From a virus, in IMG/VR virus record IMGVR_UViG_3300004192_000001, positions 1 to 39,826 of that record: 39,826 nucleotides of DNA; one strand, given 5' to 3'. Under the pieces are notes generated by a model, which saw only the letters and a program-made list of their open reading frames with translations, searched no databases and was not told the origin of the DNA. The position numbers were made by a program, and so were the translations under genes. Below, piece after piece: positions 25,552 to 33,231 of this stretch (position 1 is its first letter; every line of letters begins with the position of its first letter).

Positions 25552-26553
25552 ATGGCCCGCAATCTTCACGCCGAATGCACCGCCCGCATCCTCGCCAAGC
25601 TGAAAGCTGGCGTCGCGCCGTGGCGTCAGTCCTGGAGCAGCAAAGGGACCGGGGCCATGCCCCGCAACGCCGCGACGGGCCGCGCCTATTCCGGGATCAA
25701 CGTGCCGCTGCTGTGGTGCGAGCAGCAGGATCGCGGCTTCGCCTCGGCCGGCTGGCTGACGTTCAAGCAGGCCCTGGAAGCCGGCGGCTCAGTCCGCAAG
25801 GGCGAGAAGGGCAGCCAGGTCATCTTCGTCAGCACGATCGAGCGCGAGGACGAGGAAACCGGCAAGCTGCGCCGCATCCCCTTCCTCAAGGCCTACACCG
25901 TGTTCAACGTCGAGCAGTGCGACGGCCTGCCGGCCTCGATGTCGCCGGCGGCCGAGCCGATCAACCCGCATCGCCGTGACGAGCTCGCCGAGGAGTTCCT
26001 GGCCGCGACTGGCGCGCGGATCCGCCACGGCGAAGGCCGCGCCTACTGGCATCGGGTCCAGGACATCATCAACCTGCCCATCTTCGCCAGCTTCGTCTCG
26101 GCCGATGCCTATTACGGCACCGCCTTCCATGAGCTCGCGCACTGGACGGGCGCGGAACACCGCCTGAACCGCACCAAGGGCAAGCGCTTCGGCGATCAGG
26201 AATACACCTACGAGGAGCTCGTCGCCGAGCTCGCCGCCGCCTTCCTCTCGGCCGAGTTCGGCTATGACAACGACGACGACGCGGCGTCCTACCTCGATGG
26301 CTGGATCAAGTTCCTGACGGACCATGAGACGGCGTTCATGGCCGCCGCCAGCGACGCCAGCAAGGCGGTTGCCTATCTCCGCGAGATCGCCCTGGTCGAG
26401 CAGCCAATCGCCCTGGTCGAAGTGTCCCCGCGTCTAGACGCAGCCATTCAGGAGGTGCAGGAGCGCCGCTTCCGTCGCCGGCCCGCACAGTCCTTCGATA
26501 CCTCGGCGCTGCCCCTGTTCGGCGACCAGCGCCACCAGCTGGAACTGTTCTGA
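25552..26553 (+). CDS. ardC: ArdC-type antirestriction protein (ssDNA-binding domain plus zincin)
   Basis: The 333-residue protein has the two-part ArdC/TraC architecture. The N-terminal part (residues 1-125: AKLKAGVAPWRQSWSS, ATGRAYSGINVPLLW, GGSVRKGEKGSQVIF) is the ssDNA-binding domain. The C-terminal part (about 140-300) is a metallopeptidase-like domain with HELAHWTG, in which His193, Glu194 and His197 form the HExxH site, and YTYEELVAELAAAF, which likely supplies the third ligand. ArdC proteins protect incoming DNA from host restriction. It is first in a short rightward unit next to the presumed origin, so it could be made early. The 12-bp palindrome GCGTCTAGACGC occurs within its 3' part. 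Confidence 0.9.
   Translation: MARNLHAECTARILAKLKAGVAPWRQSWSSKGTGAMPRNAATGRAYSGINVPLLWCEQQDRGFASAGWLTFKQALEAGGSVRKGEKGSQVIFVSTIEREDEETGKLRRIPFLKAYTVFNVEQCDGLPASMSPAAEPINPHRRDELAEEFLAATGARIRHGEGRAYWHRVQDIINLPIFASFVSADAYYGTAFHELAHWTGAEHRLNRTKGKRFGDQEYTYEELVAELAAAFLSAEFGYDNDDDAASYLDGWIKFLTDHETAFMAAASDASKAVAYLREIALVEQPIALVEVSPRLDAAIQEVQERRFRRRPAQSFDTSALPLFGDQRHQLELF
26430..26441. repeat. 12-bp palindrome GCGTCTAGACGC, copy 2
   Basis: Identical to the copies at 9348, 27481 and 36656. It lies near the 3' end of ardC, encoding RLDA on the plus strand. Copy 1 encodes RLDA too but on the minus strand of an unrelated gene. Confidence 0.85.
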
Positions 26554-26561
26554 AACGAAGC

Positions 26562-26587
26562 GCCCGGCCGCTGGCAGGCGGCCGGGC
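26562..26587 (+). terminator. strong hairpin after ardC, terminator-like
   Basis: GCCCGGCCGC (26562-26571) and GCGGCCGGGC (26578-26587) form a perfect 10-bp stem with a 6-base loop, starting 8 bases after the ardC stop. There is no U-tract behind it. It may stabilise the ardC mRNA or reduce read-through into the next small gene. Confidence 0.6.
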
Positions 26588-26647
26588 ATGACACCGCCGG
26601 CGCACCCGGAGAGGCTGACGCCGACGACATCGAGGAGGGTGTAACAG

Positions 26648-26851
26648 ATGCATGGGGTTTTCATAGGGGACCGCCGCATAGGGACCGTGGCCAAGTTCAT
26701 CGGTAACAAGCCGGCCGAGCGCTGGGTTGCCTATTCGATCCATCCGCAGCCTGGCGCGGCCGATCCGCACCAGGGCGAGCGCAAAGGCTTCCCCCGCCAG
26801 CGCGACGCCATGACCTGGCTGCAAACGAGAGACGCAGAGGAAGCCCACTGA
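26648..26851 (+). CDS. small hypothetical protein
   Basis: The 67-residue protein (MHGVFIGDRRIGTVAKFIGN...RWVAYSIHPQPG...DAMTWLQTRDAEEAH) has a good ribosome site (GAGGAGGGTGTAACAG before ATG). The next gene starts in a TGATG overlap with its stop. It looks like a small compact alpha/beta protein. I recognise no family. It follows ardC after a hairpin and may belong to the same unit. Confidence 0.6.
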   Translation: MHGVFIGDRRIGTVAKFIGNKPAERWVAYSIHPQPGAADPHQGERKGFPRQRDAMTWLQTRDAEEAH

Positions 26852-27069
26852 TGGCCCGCCCGCAGAAATACGATGCCGCCATGCCGCGCGATCGCGCGAC
26901 CATGGCCCGCCAGGCGCGCGAGCAGCTGAAGGCGCGCGGCGGCCGCCTGCTCTCGATCCAGCTTGAGCGTGAGGCCGTGCAGGACTTGGAGGCGATCCGC
27001 CTGGAGGGCGAGAGCGACGCGAGCGTGATCGCGCGTGCCCTGCGTCGGGTGCAGGGCCTGGATTTCTAA
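26851..27069 (+). CDS. small basic protein, possible ribbon-helix-helix DNA-binding protein
   Basis: The 72-residue protein ends in GGRLLSIQLEREAVQDLEAIRL and SDASVIARALRRVQGLDF. A short beta strand followed by two helices is the ribbon-helix-helix pattern of small repressors. The first 35 residues are basic. The start overlaps the previous stop by one base. Regulation of the local unit is plausible but unproven. It ends 4 bases before the stop of the convergent secreted-protein gene. Confidence 0.6.
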   Translation: MARPQKYDAAMPRDRATMARQAREQLKARGGRLLSIQLEREAVQDLEAIRLEGESDASVIARALRRVQGLDF

Positions 27070-27073
27070 GGCG

Positions 27074-27433
27074 TCAGCGCGCCGCCTTGCAGAACCATTC
27101 GCGGGGGATCGCGCGGCCGGCTTCCTGACAGCCGATCGATGTCCCGTCCGGGATATCCCCGTTCAACTGGAGCGTGATACTGTCTTCGCCGCAGGCCCCT
27201 TGCGCGCAGGTCAACACCCCGCTCCAGAGGCCGTTCTGATAGCGCGGCTCGGCGACTGCCGCCGAGAACTTCCCGTCATTGCAGCGCAGGCGGATGACGA
27301 AGCGGCCGAGCTCGGAATGGAAGCGCCGCCATTCCTGCTGGCAGACCAGGTTGTCGGGCGCGGGCTGGATCATGGCTTGCCCCCAAGCCGGCCCGGCCAT
27401 CACCAGCAGCCCCGCCAAGATCGCCCTGCGCAT
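27074..27433 (-). CDS. secreted small protein (moron-like)
   Basis: I chose the ATG at 27433 (MRRAILAGLLVMAGPAWGQA, 119 residues) because GGGAGGCGACGG lies just upstream. Residues 1-19 form a signal peptide with likely cleavage after AWG or GQA. The mature part holds several Cys residues (NLVCQQEW, LRCNDG, VLTCAQGACGED, IGCQEAG, EWFCKAAR) that could form disulphides in the periplasm. The gene stands alone, opposite to its neighbours. This is the usual setting of a moron, a gene expressed from the prophage that changes host properties. I recognise no family. Confidence 0.65.
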   Translation of the reverse strand: MRRAILAGLLVMAGPAWGQAMIQPAPDNLVCQQEWRRFHSELGRFVIRLRCNDGKFSAAVAEPRYQNGLWSGVLTCAQGACGEDSITLQLNGDIPDGTSIGCQEAGRAIPREWFCKAAR

Positions 27434-27480
27434 CCGTCGCCTCCCGCCAGCGGCGCGGATCATGTCGCGGGCTGTTGGCC

Positions 27481-27492
27481 GCGTCTAGACGC
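27481..27492. repeat. 12-bp palindrome GCGTCTAGACGC, copy 3 (intergenic)
   Basis: This is the only copy outside coding sequence. Here the symmetry extends to 16 bp (CC before, GG after). It lies in the 126-base gap between two divergent genes and ends 4 bases before a TTGACC promoter box, a position typical of an activator or operator. Confidence 0.85.
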
Positions 27493-27496
27493 GGGC

Positions 27497-27526
27497 TTGA
27501 CCGCACCCGTGATTCTGTTCCTATGT
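27497..27526 (+). promoter_or_regulatory. putative promoter of the 27560 gene
   Basis: TTGACC (27497-27502) is followed after 18 bases by CTATGT (27521-27526), about 34 bases before the start codon. The -35 box is good and the -10 box is moderate. The 12-bp palindrome lies directly upstream. Confidence 0.45.
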
Positions 27527-27559
27527 TCTGCCTTCGTTCCTATCAAGCGAGGGCGGGAC

Positions 27560-27847
27560 ATGGGCAACAAGATCGGCCGCGAATGGACTGTGGAGAGCGT
27601 TTCGCCGGAAGGCGCAATCGAGCTCATGGCCTCGTCCGGCAATGTCTATGTGGCGAAGGCCGCCTATGCCGAGGCGATGAAGCACAGGCCCGGCCGCATC
27701 GTGCGCTTTGTCCATGGCGCGCAGATCATGGACAAGCGCATGGGCTGGCAATGCGAGTACTGGCTGGAAAAGCCAGAGGAATGCGGCTGCGCGGCCTGCG
27801 TCGCCGGCCGCAGCCAAGGCGCGATCCGCGAAACCTCCGACCGCTAG
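27560..27847 (+). CDS. small hypothetical protein with C-terminal Cys motif
   Basis: The 95-residue protein starts at MGNKIGREWTVESVSPEG after GAGGGCGGGAC. Its C-terminal part has clustered cysteines (GWQCEYWLEKPEECGCAACVAG), which could bind a metal. The first half looks like a small beta domain (NVYVAKAAYAEAMKHRPGR). Its stop codon shares the tetranucleotide CTAG (27844-27847) with the stop of the convergent gene. Function unknown. Confidence 0.6.
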   Translation: MGNKIGREWTVESVSPEGAIELMASSGNVYVAKAAYAEAMKHRPGRIVRFVHGAQIMDKRMGWQCEYWLEKPEECGCAACVAGRSQGAIRETSDR

Positions 27848-28593
27848 GCCAAAGCGGCCCTGACAGTCTCGATCGAGACGCCGAGCTGGCGGGCGATCGC
27901 GGCCGGGCTGTTGTTGGCAGCTCGCATCGCTTTGATGGCGCGCAGCTGCGCCGCCGGCGACGGCGCGGCCCAGGCCGGTTCGCTTGGCAGCGGCTTCTCA
28001 TCCTCGCGCTTCAGGATCGCGCTCGCCTGGTTGACGATGACGAGCTGCCCCTTCGCCGTCTCGCGCAGCTCGGCCACCTCGGCGCGGAGCTTGTCGCGCT
28101 CGGCTTCGGCGTTCCAGCATTTCCGCGAGAGCTCCGCCTGGTCCACTTTCCCCTGCCGGATCGTGTCGGCCTGGTCGAGCAGCATGCGATCTTTGCCGGC
28201 GACAACGCTGACCATGTGCTCGACCTGGTCCATCGCCTCGGCCGCCGCCGCCTTCGCCACGTCGCGATCGCCTTCGAGCTCGCGGCACCTGCGCCAGAGA
28301 TCGGCACGCGCATCCTCGGCCTTGGCCAGCTGCGCCCTCGCCTCCGCCAGCTGCTGGGCAAGATCGTCCTCGATGGCATCGGCCATGTCGCCGGCGGCCG
28401 CGACCTGCGCGGCGGCCGTTTTTCCTGTGCACTTGGCGATATAGGCGTCCTCGAACAGGCCTTGGGCCACGCGCTGCGGCGTCTGGCCGGATTGGCGGCC
28501 CATTTTGATCAGCTTCGAGAACACTGCATTGCTGAGGGAAAGCGCGACGCTGCGCTTCCCCTCCTCCGCGTCGCGATCCGGCCAGCGGCTCAT
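27844..28593 (-). CDS. coiled-coil protein with putative DNA-binding domains at both ends
   Basis: I chose the ATG at 28593 (MSRWPDRDAEEGKRS, 249 residues), which overlaps the preceding stop by ATGA. Residues about 12-54 read as ribbon-helix-helix (KRSVALSLSNAVFSKLIK, GQTPQRVAQGLFEDAYIAK). Residues about 75-180 are a long coiled coil (DLAQQLAEARAQLAKAEDAR, NAEAERDKLRAEVAEL). Residues about 215-249 form a resolvase-like helix-turn-helix (NNSPAAIARQLGVSIETVRA). This is the last gene of the early leftward operon. The bipolar layout suggests DNA bridging, a partition-like role or origin binding. No such family name comes to mind with certainty. Confidence 0.7.
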   Translation of the reverse strand: MSRWPDRDAEEGKRSVALSLSNAVFSKLIKMGRQSGQTPQRVAQGLFEDAYIAKCTGKTAAAQVAAAGDMADAIEDDLAQQLAEARAQLAKAEDARADLWRRCRELEGDRDVAKAAAAEAMDQVEHMVSVVAGKDRMLLDQADTIRQGKVDQAELSRKCWNAEAERDKLRAEVAELRETAKGQLVIVNQASAILKREDEKPLPSEPAWAAPSPAAQLRAIKAMRAANNSPAAIARQLGVSIETVRAALA

Positions 28594-28865
28594 GGCTGTG
28601 GCTCCGGGCGCAGGCCGAGCGCAACCAGCATCGCGTCTGCCTGGCCCACGGCCCAACGTGCGCGCACGGCCTGGGCTTCCGGCTTGGTGAGATCGCAACG
28701 TGGATCATCCAAGACGGCATCGCGTGGATAAGGGAGCCATGTGCCGATCCCGGCCAGCGCCTGGCCGGCGAGCCAGGCGCGGAGCTCGGAAAGGTCGCAC
28801 GGCTCTCCCGCCGCCGCCTTCGCCTCGGCCGCTGTAGCGGCCACGAATAGGGTCTTCTGCTTCAT
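28590..28865 (-). CDS. small hypothetical early protein
   Basis: I chose the ATG at 28865 (MKQKTLFVAATAAEAKAAA, 91 residues) because GAGGGGGCG precedes it. The longer frame upstream mirrors the Ser-rich gene. The sequence (PCDLSELRAWLAGQALAGIGTW, ALGLRPEPQP) looks helical and compact. It lies between the Ser-rich protein and the coiled-coil protein, with an ATGA overlap to the latter. I recognise no family. Confidence 0.6.
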   Translation of the reverse strand: MKQKTLFVAATAAEAKAAAGEPCDLSELRAWLAGQALAGIGTWLPYPRDAVLDDPRCDLTKPEAQAVRARWAVGQADAMLVALGLRPEPQP

Positions 28866-28875
28866 GGTCGCCCCC

Positions 28876-29223
28876 TCAATCGCAACTGCCGCCCGAGGAG
28901 CCGCCGCTGTCGCTGCTGCTCGACGAGCTGCTGTCATAGGAACTGGAGCGGCTGTCGGACGAGCTCGCGCCGCCACAAGAGCGCGGGCTGTCATAGGCTC
29001 CCGTCTGGAAGGGCGAGAACGGGCTGATCGGGTTCAGCGGGTGGAGCGGATGCGCAACGCTGGAAAAGTCGTCGATCAGGGGCGAAGGGCTTGCGACGGG
29101 TCGATTGCGCAGCATGCTCTCCTGCCGCCACCGCTCGCGCGTCGCCTCTTCCTCTCGCCGCCGCGTCCGTTCAAATTCCTCGCGGCGCTCGCGCGCCCGT
29201 CTCACCAAGCCGAAAGGCCACAT
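28876..29223 (-). CDS. basic-helix / Ser-rich early protein
   Basis: The 115-residue protein starts MWPFGLVRRARERREEFERTR, a strongly charged helix. A Pro-rich linker follows (HPLHPLNPISPFSPF), then a C-terminal tail of almost only Ser, Asp and Gly. The tail ends CD after GGSCGG-like glycines. A hydrophobic MWPF start and a serine tail recur in small phage proteins of unknown role. The ribosome site is AGGGGGCG, 5 bases before ATG. It may be a disordered adaptor, with no function assignable. Confidence 0.6.
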   Translation of the reverse strand: MWPFGLVRRARERREEFERTRRREEEATRERWRQESMLRNRPVASPSPLIDDFSSVAHPLHPLNPISPFSPFQTGAYDSPRSCGGASSSDSRSSSYDSSSSSSSDSGGSSGGSCD

Positions 29224-29232
29224 AATCGCCCC

Positions 29233-29517
29233 CTAATGCTTCTTCCGAGGCCAGGCCCCGGTCAGGCCTTCGCTCTGGAGCCCGGCCGAGATGAAATCGG
29301 CCGCGAGGTTCGTCAGGTGCTCCGTCGAGAGCCGCGCCGTGGCGAAGACGCGGCCGGCGCGGTCCATGAAAAGCATGCGCGGCTGGCCGCAGCAGCCGCA
29401 CACCGTCATCTGGACCGAGCTGGCGGTGATCACGCCGCCGAACTCGCGATCGCGCGAGATCTGGTCGAGCAAGGTCGTGGTCTCGAACTTGCCGGTTTCC
29501 TCCTGGGCGATCCCCAT
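29233..29517 (-). CDS. small protein with Cys-x-Cys-Cys motif
   Basis: I chose the ATG at 29517 (MGIAQEETGKFETTTLLDQ, 94 residues), directly after the stop of the Tad2-like gene. The middle part contains TVCGCCGQPRMLFMDRAGRV, which may bind zinc. The end is helical (LTNLAADFISAGLQSEGL). Its place next to the Tad2-like protein raises the possibility of a further anti-defence role, but I have no family to support that. Confidence 0.6.
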   Translation of the reverse strand: MGIAQEETGKFETTTLLDQISRDREFGGVITASSVQMTVCGCCGQPRMLFMDRAGRVFATARLSTEHLTNLAADFISAGLQSEGLTGAWPRKKH

Positions 29518-29521
29518 GACC

Positions 29522-30025
29522 TCAGCACCCCGCCGGAGCGAGGCCGACGACCCAGTCATCGGCGAGCATGTCGGTTTGCGAGGCCGCCCAGGGCACGACC
29601 TCGCCTTGCGCCGTCTTCATGTCGATATGGGCGTGGTAATCGATCGGCGTTCCCTCGGGATAGATGCCGAGGAGCGGCGCGTGGTTCACCGTGAAGCGGG
29701 AACCGGGGACCAGGAACAGGAACATGCCCTTCCCGTTCCAGCCCCTGCGAGAAACGCGATGGCCCATCTTGAGGGCCTCGATGGCGAGCCCGAAGCTCAG
29801 GCCATCCGCCGGACGGTAAGCGGCGTCCGCCTGGGCCTTGGGAGACCAGGAGATGTAACCCTGGTGGCGCGGATCGTTCGGCTTCCCGCCGTCCGTATAC
29901 TCGACCAGGTAGCCGAGATCCGCGCCGTCTTCGTTGGCCGGCAGCGTCCAGCCCCGATAGTCGTTATATTCCTGCCGGCTCATCGGCCGCAGCTTCACCA
30001 GCTTCGTCCCGATATAGGTTCCCAT
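29522..30025 (-). CDS. Tad2-like (DUF2829) anti-Thoeris protein with N-terminal extra domain
   Basis: The 167-residue protein has two domains. Residues 1 to about 71 (YIGTKLVKLRPMSRQEYNDYRG, LGYLVEYTDGGKPN, GYISWSPK) form a small domain often found fused to DUF2829. Residues about 77-160 match DUF2829 closely: FGLAIEALKMGHRVSRRGWNG, FLFLVPGSRF, IDYHAHIDMKTAQGEVVPW and ASQTDMLADDW. DUF2829 is the Tad2 family, which blocks Thoeris defence by sequestering the cyclic ADP-ribose signal made by ThsB. Not all DUF2829 members have been tested, so activity here is inferred. The gene follows the helicase in the early operon, suiting expression soon after infection or induction. Confidence 0.85.
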   Translation of the reverse strand: MGTYIGTKLVKLRPMSRQEYNDYRGWTLPANEDGADLGYLVEYTDGGKPNDPRHQGYISWSPKAQADAAYRPADGLSFGLAIEALKMGHRVSRRGWNGKGMFLFLVPGSRFTVNHAPLLGIYPEGTPIDYHAHIDMKTAQGEVVPWAASQTDMLADDWVVGLAPAGC

Positions 30026-30026
30026 C

Positions 30027-32129
30027 TCACTCCTCCTCCATCCGCAGGAAGATTTTCGCCGGCAGGGACCATCCCCGTCCGATCCCGAGCTTCCTGGTGT
30101 TGATCTTGCGGCCGAGCTGGTGGCCGTCCGGGCCGCGCGCCGTGCACAGGCGCTGCATGGCCTGCTGCCAGCCGGAGAGCGCCGCGCCGGGCTTCGTGCC
30201 CCAGGGCGAGCCGTCGAGCAGATGGGCGATGCCGGCTGATTGATTGGGCAGCGTCACCCAGGCATCATCCTTGAGGCCCTCGACGAAGACACCATGGGCA
30301 TGGAGCGCGGCGGCGTAGCTGTGCGGCGTCGCGCCCTCTGCGCTGAGCTCCACCATCCCGGCCGCGCCGGCGACAAGCGCGCCGATCGTCATCTGGTTGC
30401 CACCCCGGAAGGCCACGACCGTCTTCGTGATCAGCCAGTTTAGGAACTGCTGCGAGGTGGTTTCGTCCTTCGGCTGGTGGCTCTTGTCGAAGGGCGCGCA
30501 GTTCAGGCCGATGTCGTCGCCCTGGATCTCGTCATGTCGAACCATGTCGGCCATGGCCAGCAGGCCGCCGAGCTGCTCGCCGCCGCGCCCGTCATGGCCG
30601 AGCTCGGCGAGCGCGATCGCGTAGCTTTCCAGCGTCGCGTCCCAGCGCTCCCAATTGTCCAGGATGCGCCGTTGCAGCATCGTGCCGAACGCGGCCCAGC
30701 GCGCCGCCTCGATCTTCGGCTTCTTCGATCCCTTGGGCAGCGGCGCGAGCGGCAGGATGGTGATGCGCGTCAGGTCCTGGCCGAACAGCGGCGGGATAAC
30801 GATCGAGGAGAGCAGGAACGAGGACCTGGCCGTGAAGCCGCGCCATTTCTTCGGGTCGTTCGATCCGCGCAGGATGTTGCCGCCGGAGCTCGACTGGCGG
30901 ACGAGCTCCACCATGCCTTTCATCTTCTGGCTGTTCGGATCGGCCTCGGCTTCGTCGATGCCGGCGGCCTTCGACGAGTAGCCCACGCTCTGGTAGATGC
31001 CGGCCGCCGTGGCGTCGGACGATGTCACCAGGAGCGCGCCCATCACGGCCGCGATGAGCTTCTGCAGGGTGGACTTGCCGGTCGCGGCCTCTCCGGTGAG
31101 CCAGATCATCGGCCGCCAGTCGAGCGCGCCGCCGACCAGGGCGGAGCAGATCCAGCCGAGCAGGAGGATGGACGAGATGCGGTGCTTCGTGCCGTTGAAC
31201 GGGACATAGCTGCCCGCCTCGGGGTTGAACTCGAATTCACCAGCCCAATTCCAGCTGTCGAGCAGGTCCAGGAAGGCGTCGAGTTCCTGGAGGAAGTGGC
31301 GCTTCTGCCGGCGCGCCTCCTCATCGTCCTCCGAGATTTCGAAGGGCTTCGGCAGCGGCGCGTCGCCGGGATAGACGTGCTCGCCGATGAAGCCGGGCTT
31401 TTGCCAGCGTGCCCCGTCAAAGACCTGGTCGCCGCCGTGGAGGATCAGCTCGCCCTTGGTCCCGCGCCAGGCGCCGACGCCGCGCAGGCGTGAGGCGGGG
31501 TCGAACGGGCCGCGCTTCCCGCAAGCGTCAATCAGGCTGTCGGCCGTGCGCGCCGCGTCCCAGTTCGTCTGTTCGTGGGTCTGTTCCTTGAACTTGGGCA
31601 CGAAGCCCCACAGCCAATCGATCCGGCCGGCAAAGAGCCCGCGCAGCGCCTCGGCCGAGTGGCTGTCCATCACGCGGAACTGGCGATTGACCGAGAGATA
31701 GAAATGCAAGCCGTCATTCTCGCCGAGCGGCGTGACCGGGCAGTCCTTCGGCAGCGGCTTGATCGGGTTTTTCTTGAGCTTGTATTTGGCCGGTTCGTCT
31801 TCGTCGCCGGCGGGCGGCACGAAGGGCGGCGCGCCACCGTCATCACCGCCCCCGCCGGCCGGTGCGGGCTCAGGCTCGGGCGGTCCGTAGATCAGGTCTT
31901 CGACCTCCTCCAGGGTCCAGCGCGGCGTGCAGGCGCGGCCGACTGCGAGCGCCAGCTTCATCTTGCCGCGCGCGAAGGCGCTGCGGATCGCTTCGGCGTC
32001 TTTCTCCCGTTCGGCCTGCGCCTTCCCGTTGGCCTCGCGCTGCTTCACCGCCTGCTCGGCCTGGTCGAAGGCATCGGCCATCGGCGCGAGGAAGGGCGCG
32101 AGGGGCTGCATGGGGGTCGGCTCGCTCAT
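30027..32129 (-). CDS. replicative helicase / primase-helicase-type ATPase
   Basis: The 700-residue protein is probably the replicative helicase. An N-terminal charged and Pro/Gly-rich part (1-125) leads to the ATPase core: Walker A GEAATGKST (346-354) within MIWLTGEAATGKSTLQK, and a likely Walker B GIDEAEAD (390-397). ARSSFLLSSIVIPPLF lies further on, where DUF927-like or superfamily 3-like phage helicases have a sensor region. It lies in the same operon as a Toprim primase that lacks a helicase domain, so the two may act as a pair. No DNA polymerase gene is present. The start overlaps the preceding stop by ATGA. Confidence 0.8.
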   Translation of the reverse strand: MSEPTPMQPLAPFLAPMADAFDQAEQAVKQREANGKAQAEREKDAEAIRSAFARGKMKLALAVGRACTPRWTLEEVEDLIYGPPEPEPAPAGGGGDDGGAPPFVPPAGDEDEPAKYKLKKNPIKPLPKDCPVTPLGENDGLHFYLSVNRQFRVMDSHSAEALRGLFAGRIDWLWGFVPKFKEQTHEQTNWDAARTADSLIDACGKRGPFDPASRLRGVGAWRGTKGELILHGGDQVFDGARWQKPGFIGEHVYPGDAPLPKPFEISEDDEEARRQKRHFLQELDAFLDLLDSWNWAGEFEFNPEAGSYVPFNGTKHRISSILLLGWICSALVGGALDWRPMIWLTGEAATGKSTLQKLIAAVMGALLVTSSDATAAGIYQSVGYSSKAAGIDEAEADPNSQKMKGMVELVRQSSSGGNILRGSNDPKKWRGFTARSSFLLSSIVIPPLFGQDLTRITILPLAPLPKGSKKPKIEAARWAAFGTMLQRRILDNWERWDATLESYAIALAELGHDGRGGEQLGGLLAMADMVRHDEIQGDDIGLNCAPFDKSHQPKDETTSQQFLNWLITKTVVAFRGGNQMTIGALVAGAAGMVELSAEGATPHSYAAALHAHGVFVEGLKDDAWVTLPNQSAGIAHLLDGSPWGTKPGAALSGWQQAMQRLCTARGPDGHQLGRKINTRKLGIGRGWSLPAKIFLRMEEE

Positions 32130-32415
32130 AGGCCCAGGCCCTCGGCCGGTTCGAGGGTGGGTTGACAGGTGGCCAGCAGGCGGCGCAGCTCCGCGTCATA
32201 CTCCCAGACAGGGATGACGCCCGAGATTTCGATCGCGGCCAGGATGGCATGGGCGGCCTTCTGGCAGCGGCAGTCCGGCGCAAGCGAGGCCTCGCAAAAG
32301 CCGTCCGTCCATTTCATGCCGCAGAGGTAGCGGGCGATATCATGTTGCGCCCGCGCGCGGTGCTTCGCCCGCATGGCGGGCGGCATCATCGACAGCGCGG
32401 GCTTGGGCAGGCCTG

Positions 32416-32419
<4 letters not shown>
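32126..32419 (-). CDS. small Cys-containing early protein
   Basis: The 97-residue protein (MTGLPKPALSMMPPAMRAKHR) has CGMKWTDGFCEASLAPDCRCQ, with four Cys that might bind zinc, followed by a helical C terminus. It starts in an ATGA overlap with the Gp37/Gp68-type gene and ends in one with the helicase gene. I recognise no family. Confidence 0.6.
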
Positions 32420-33230
<811 letters not shown>

Positions 33231-33231
<1 letters not shown>

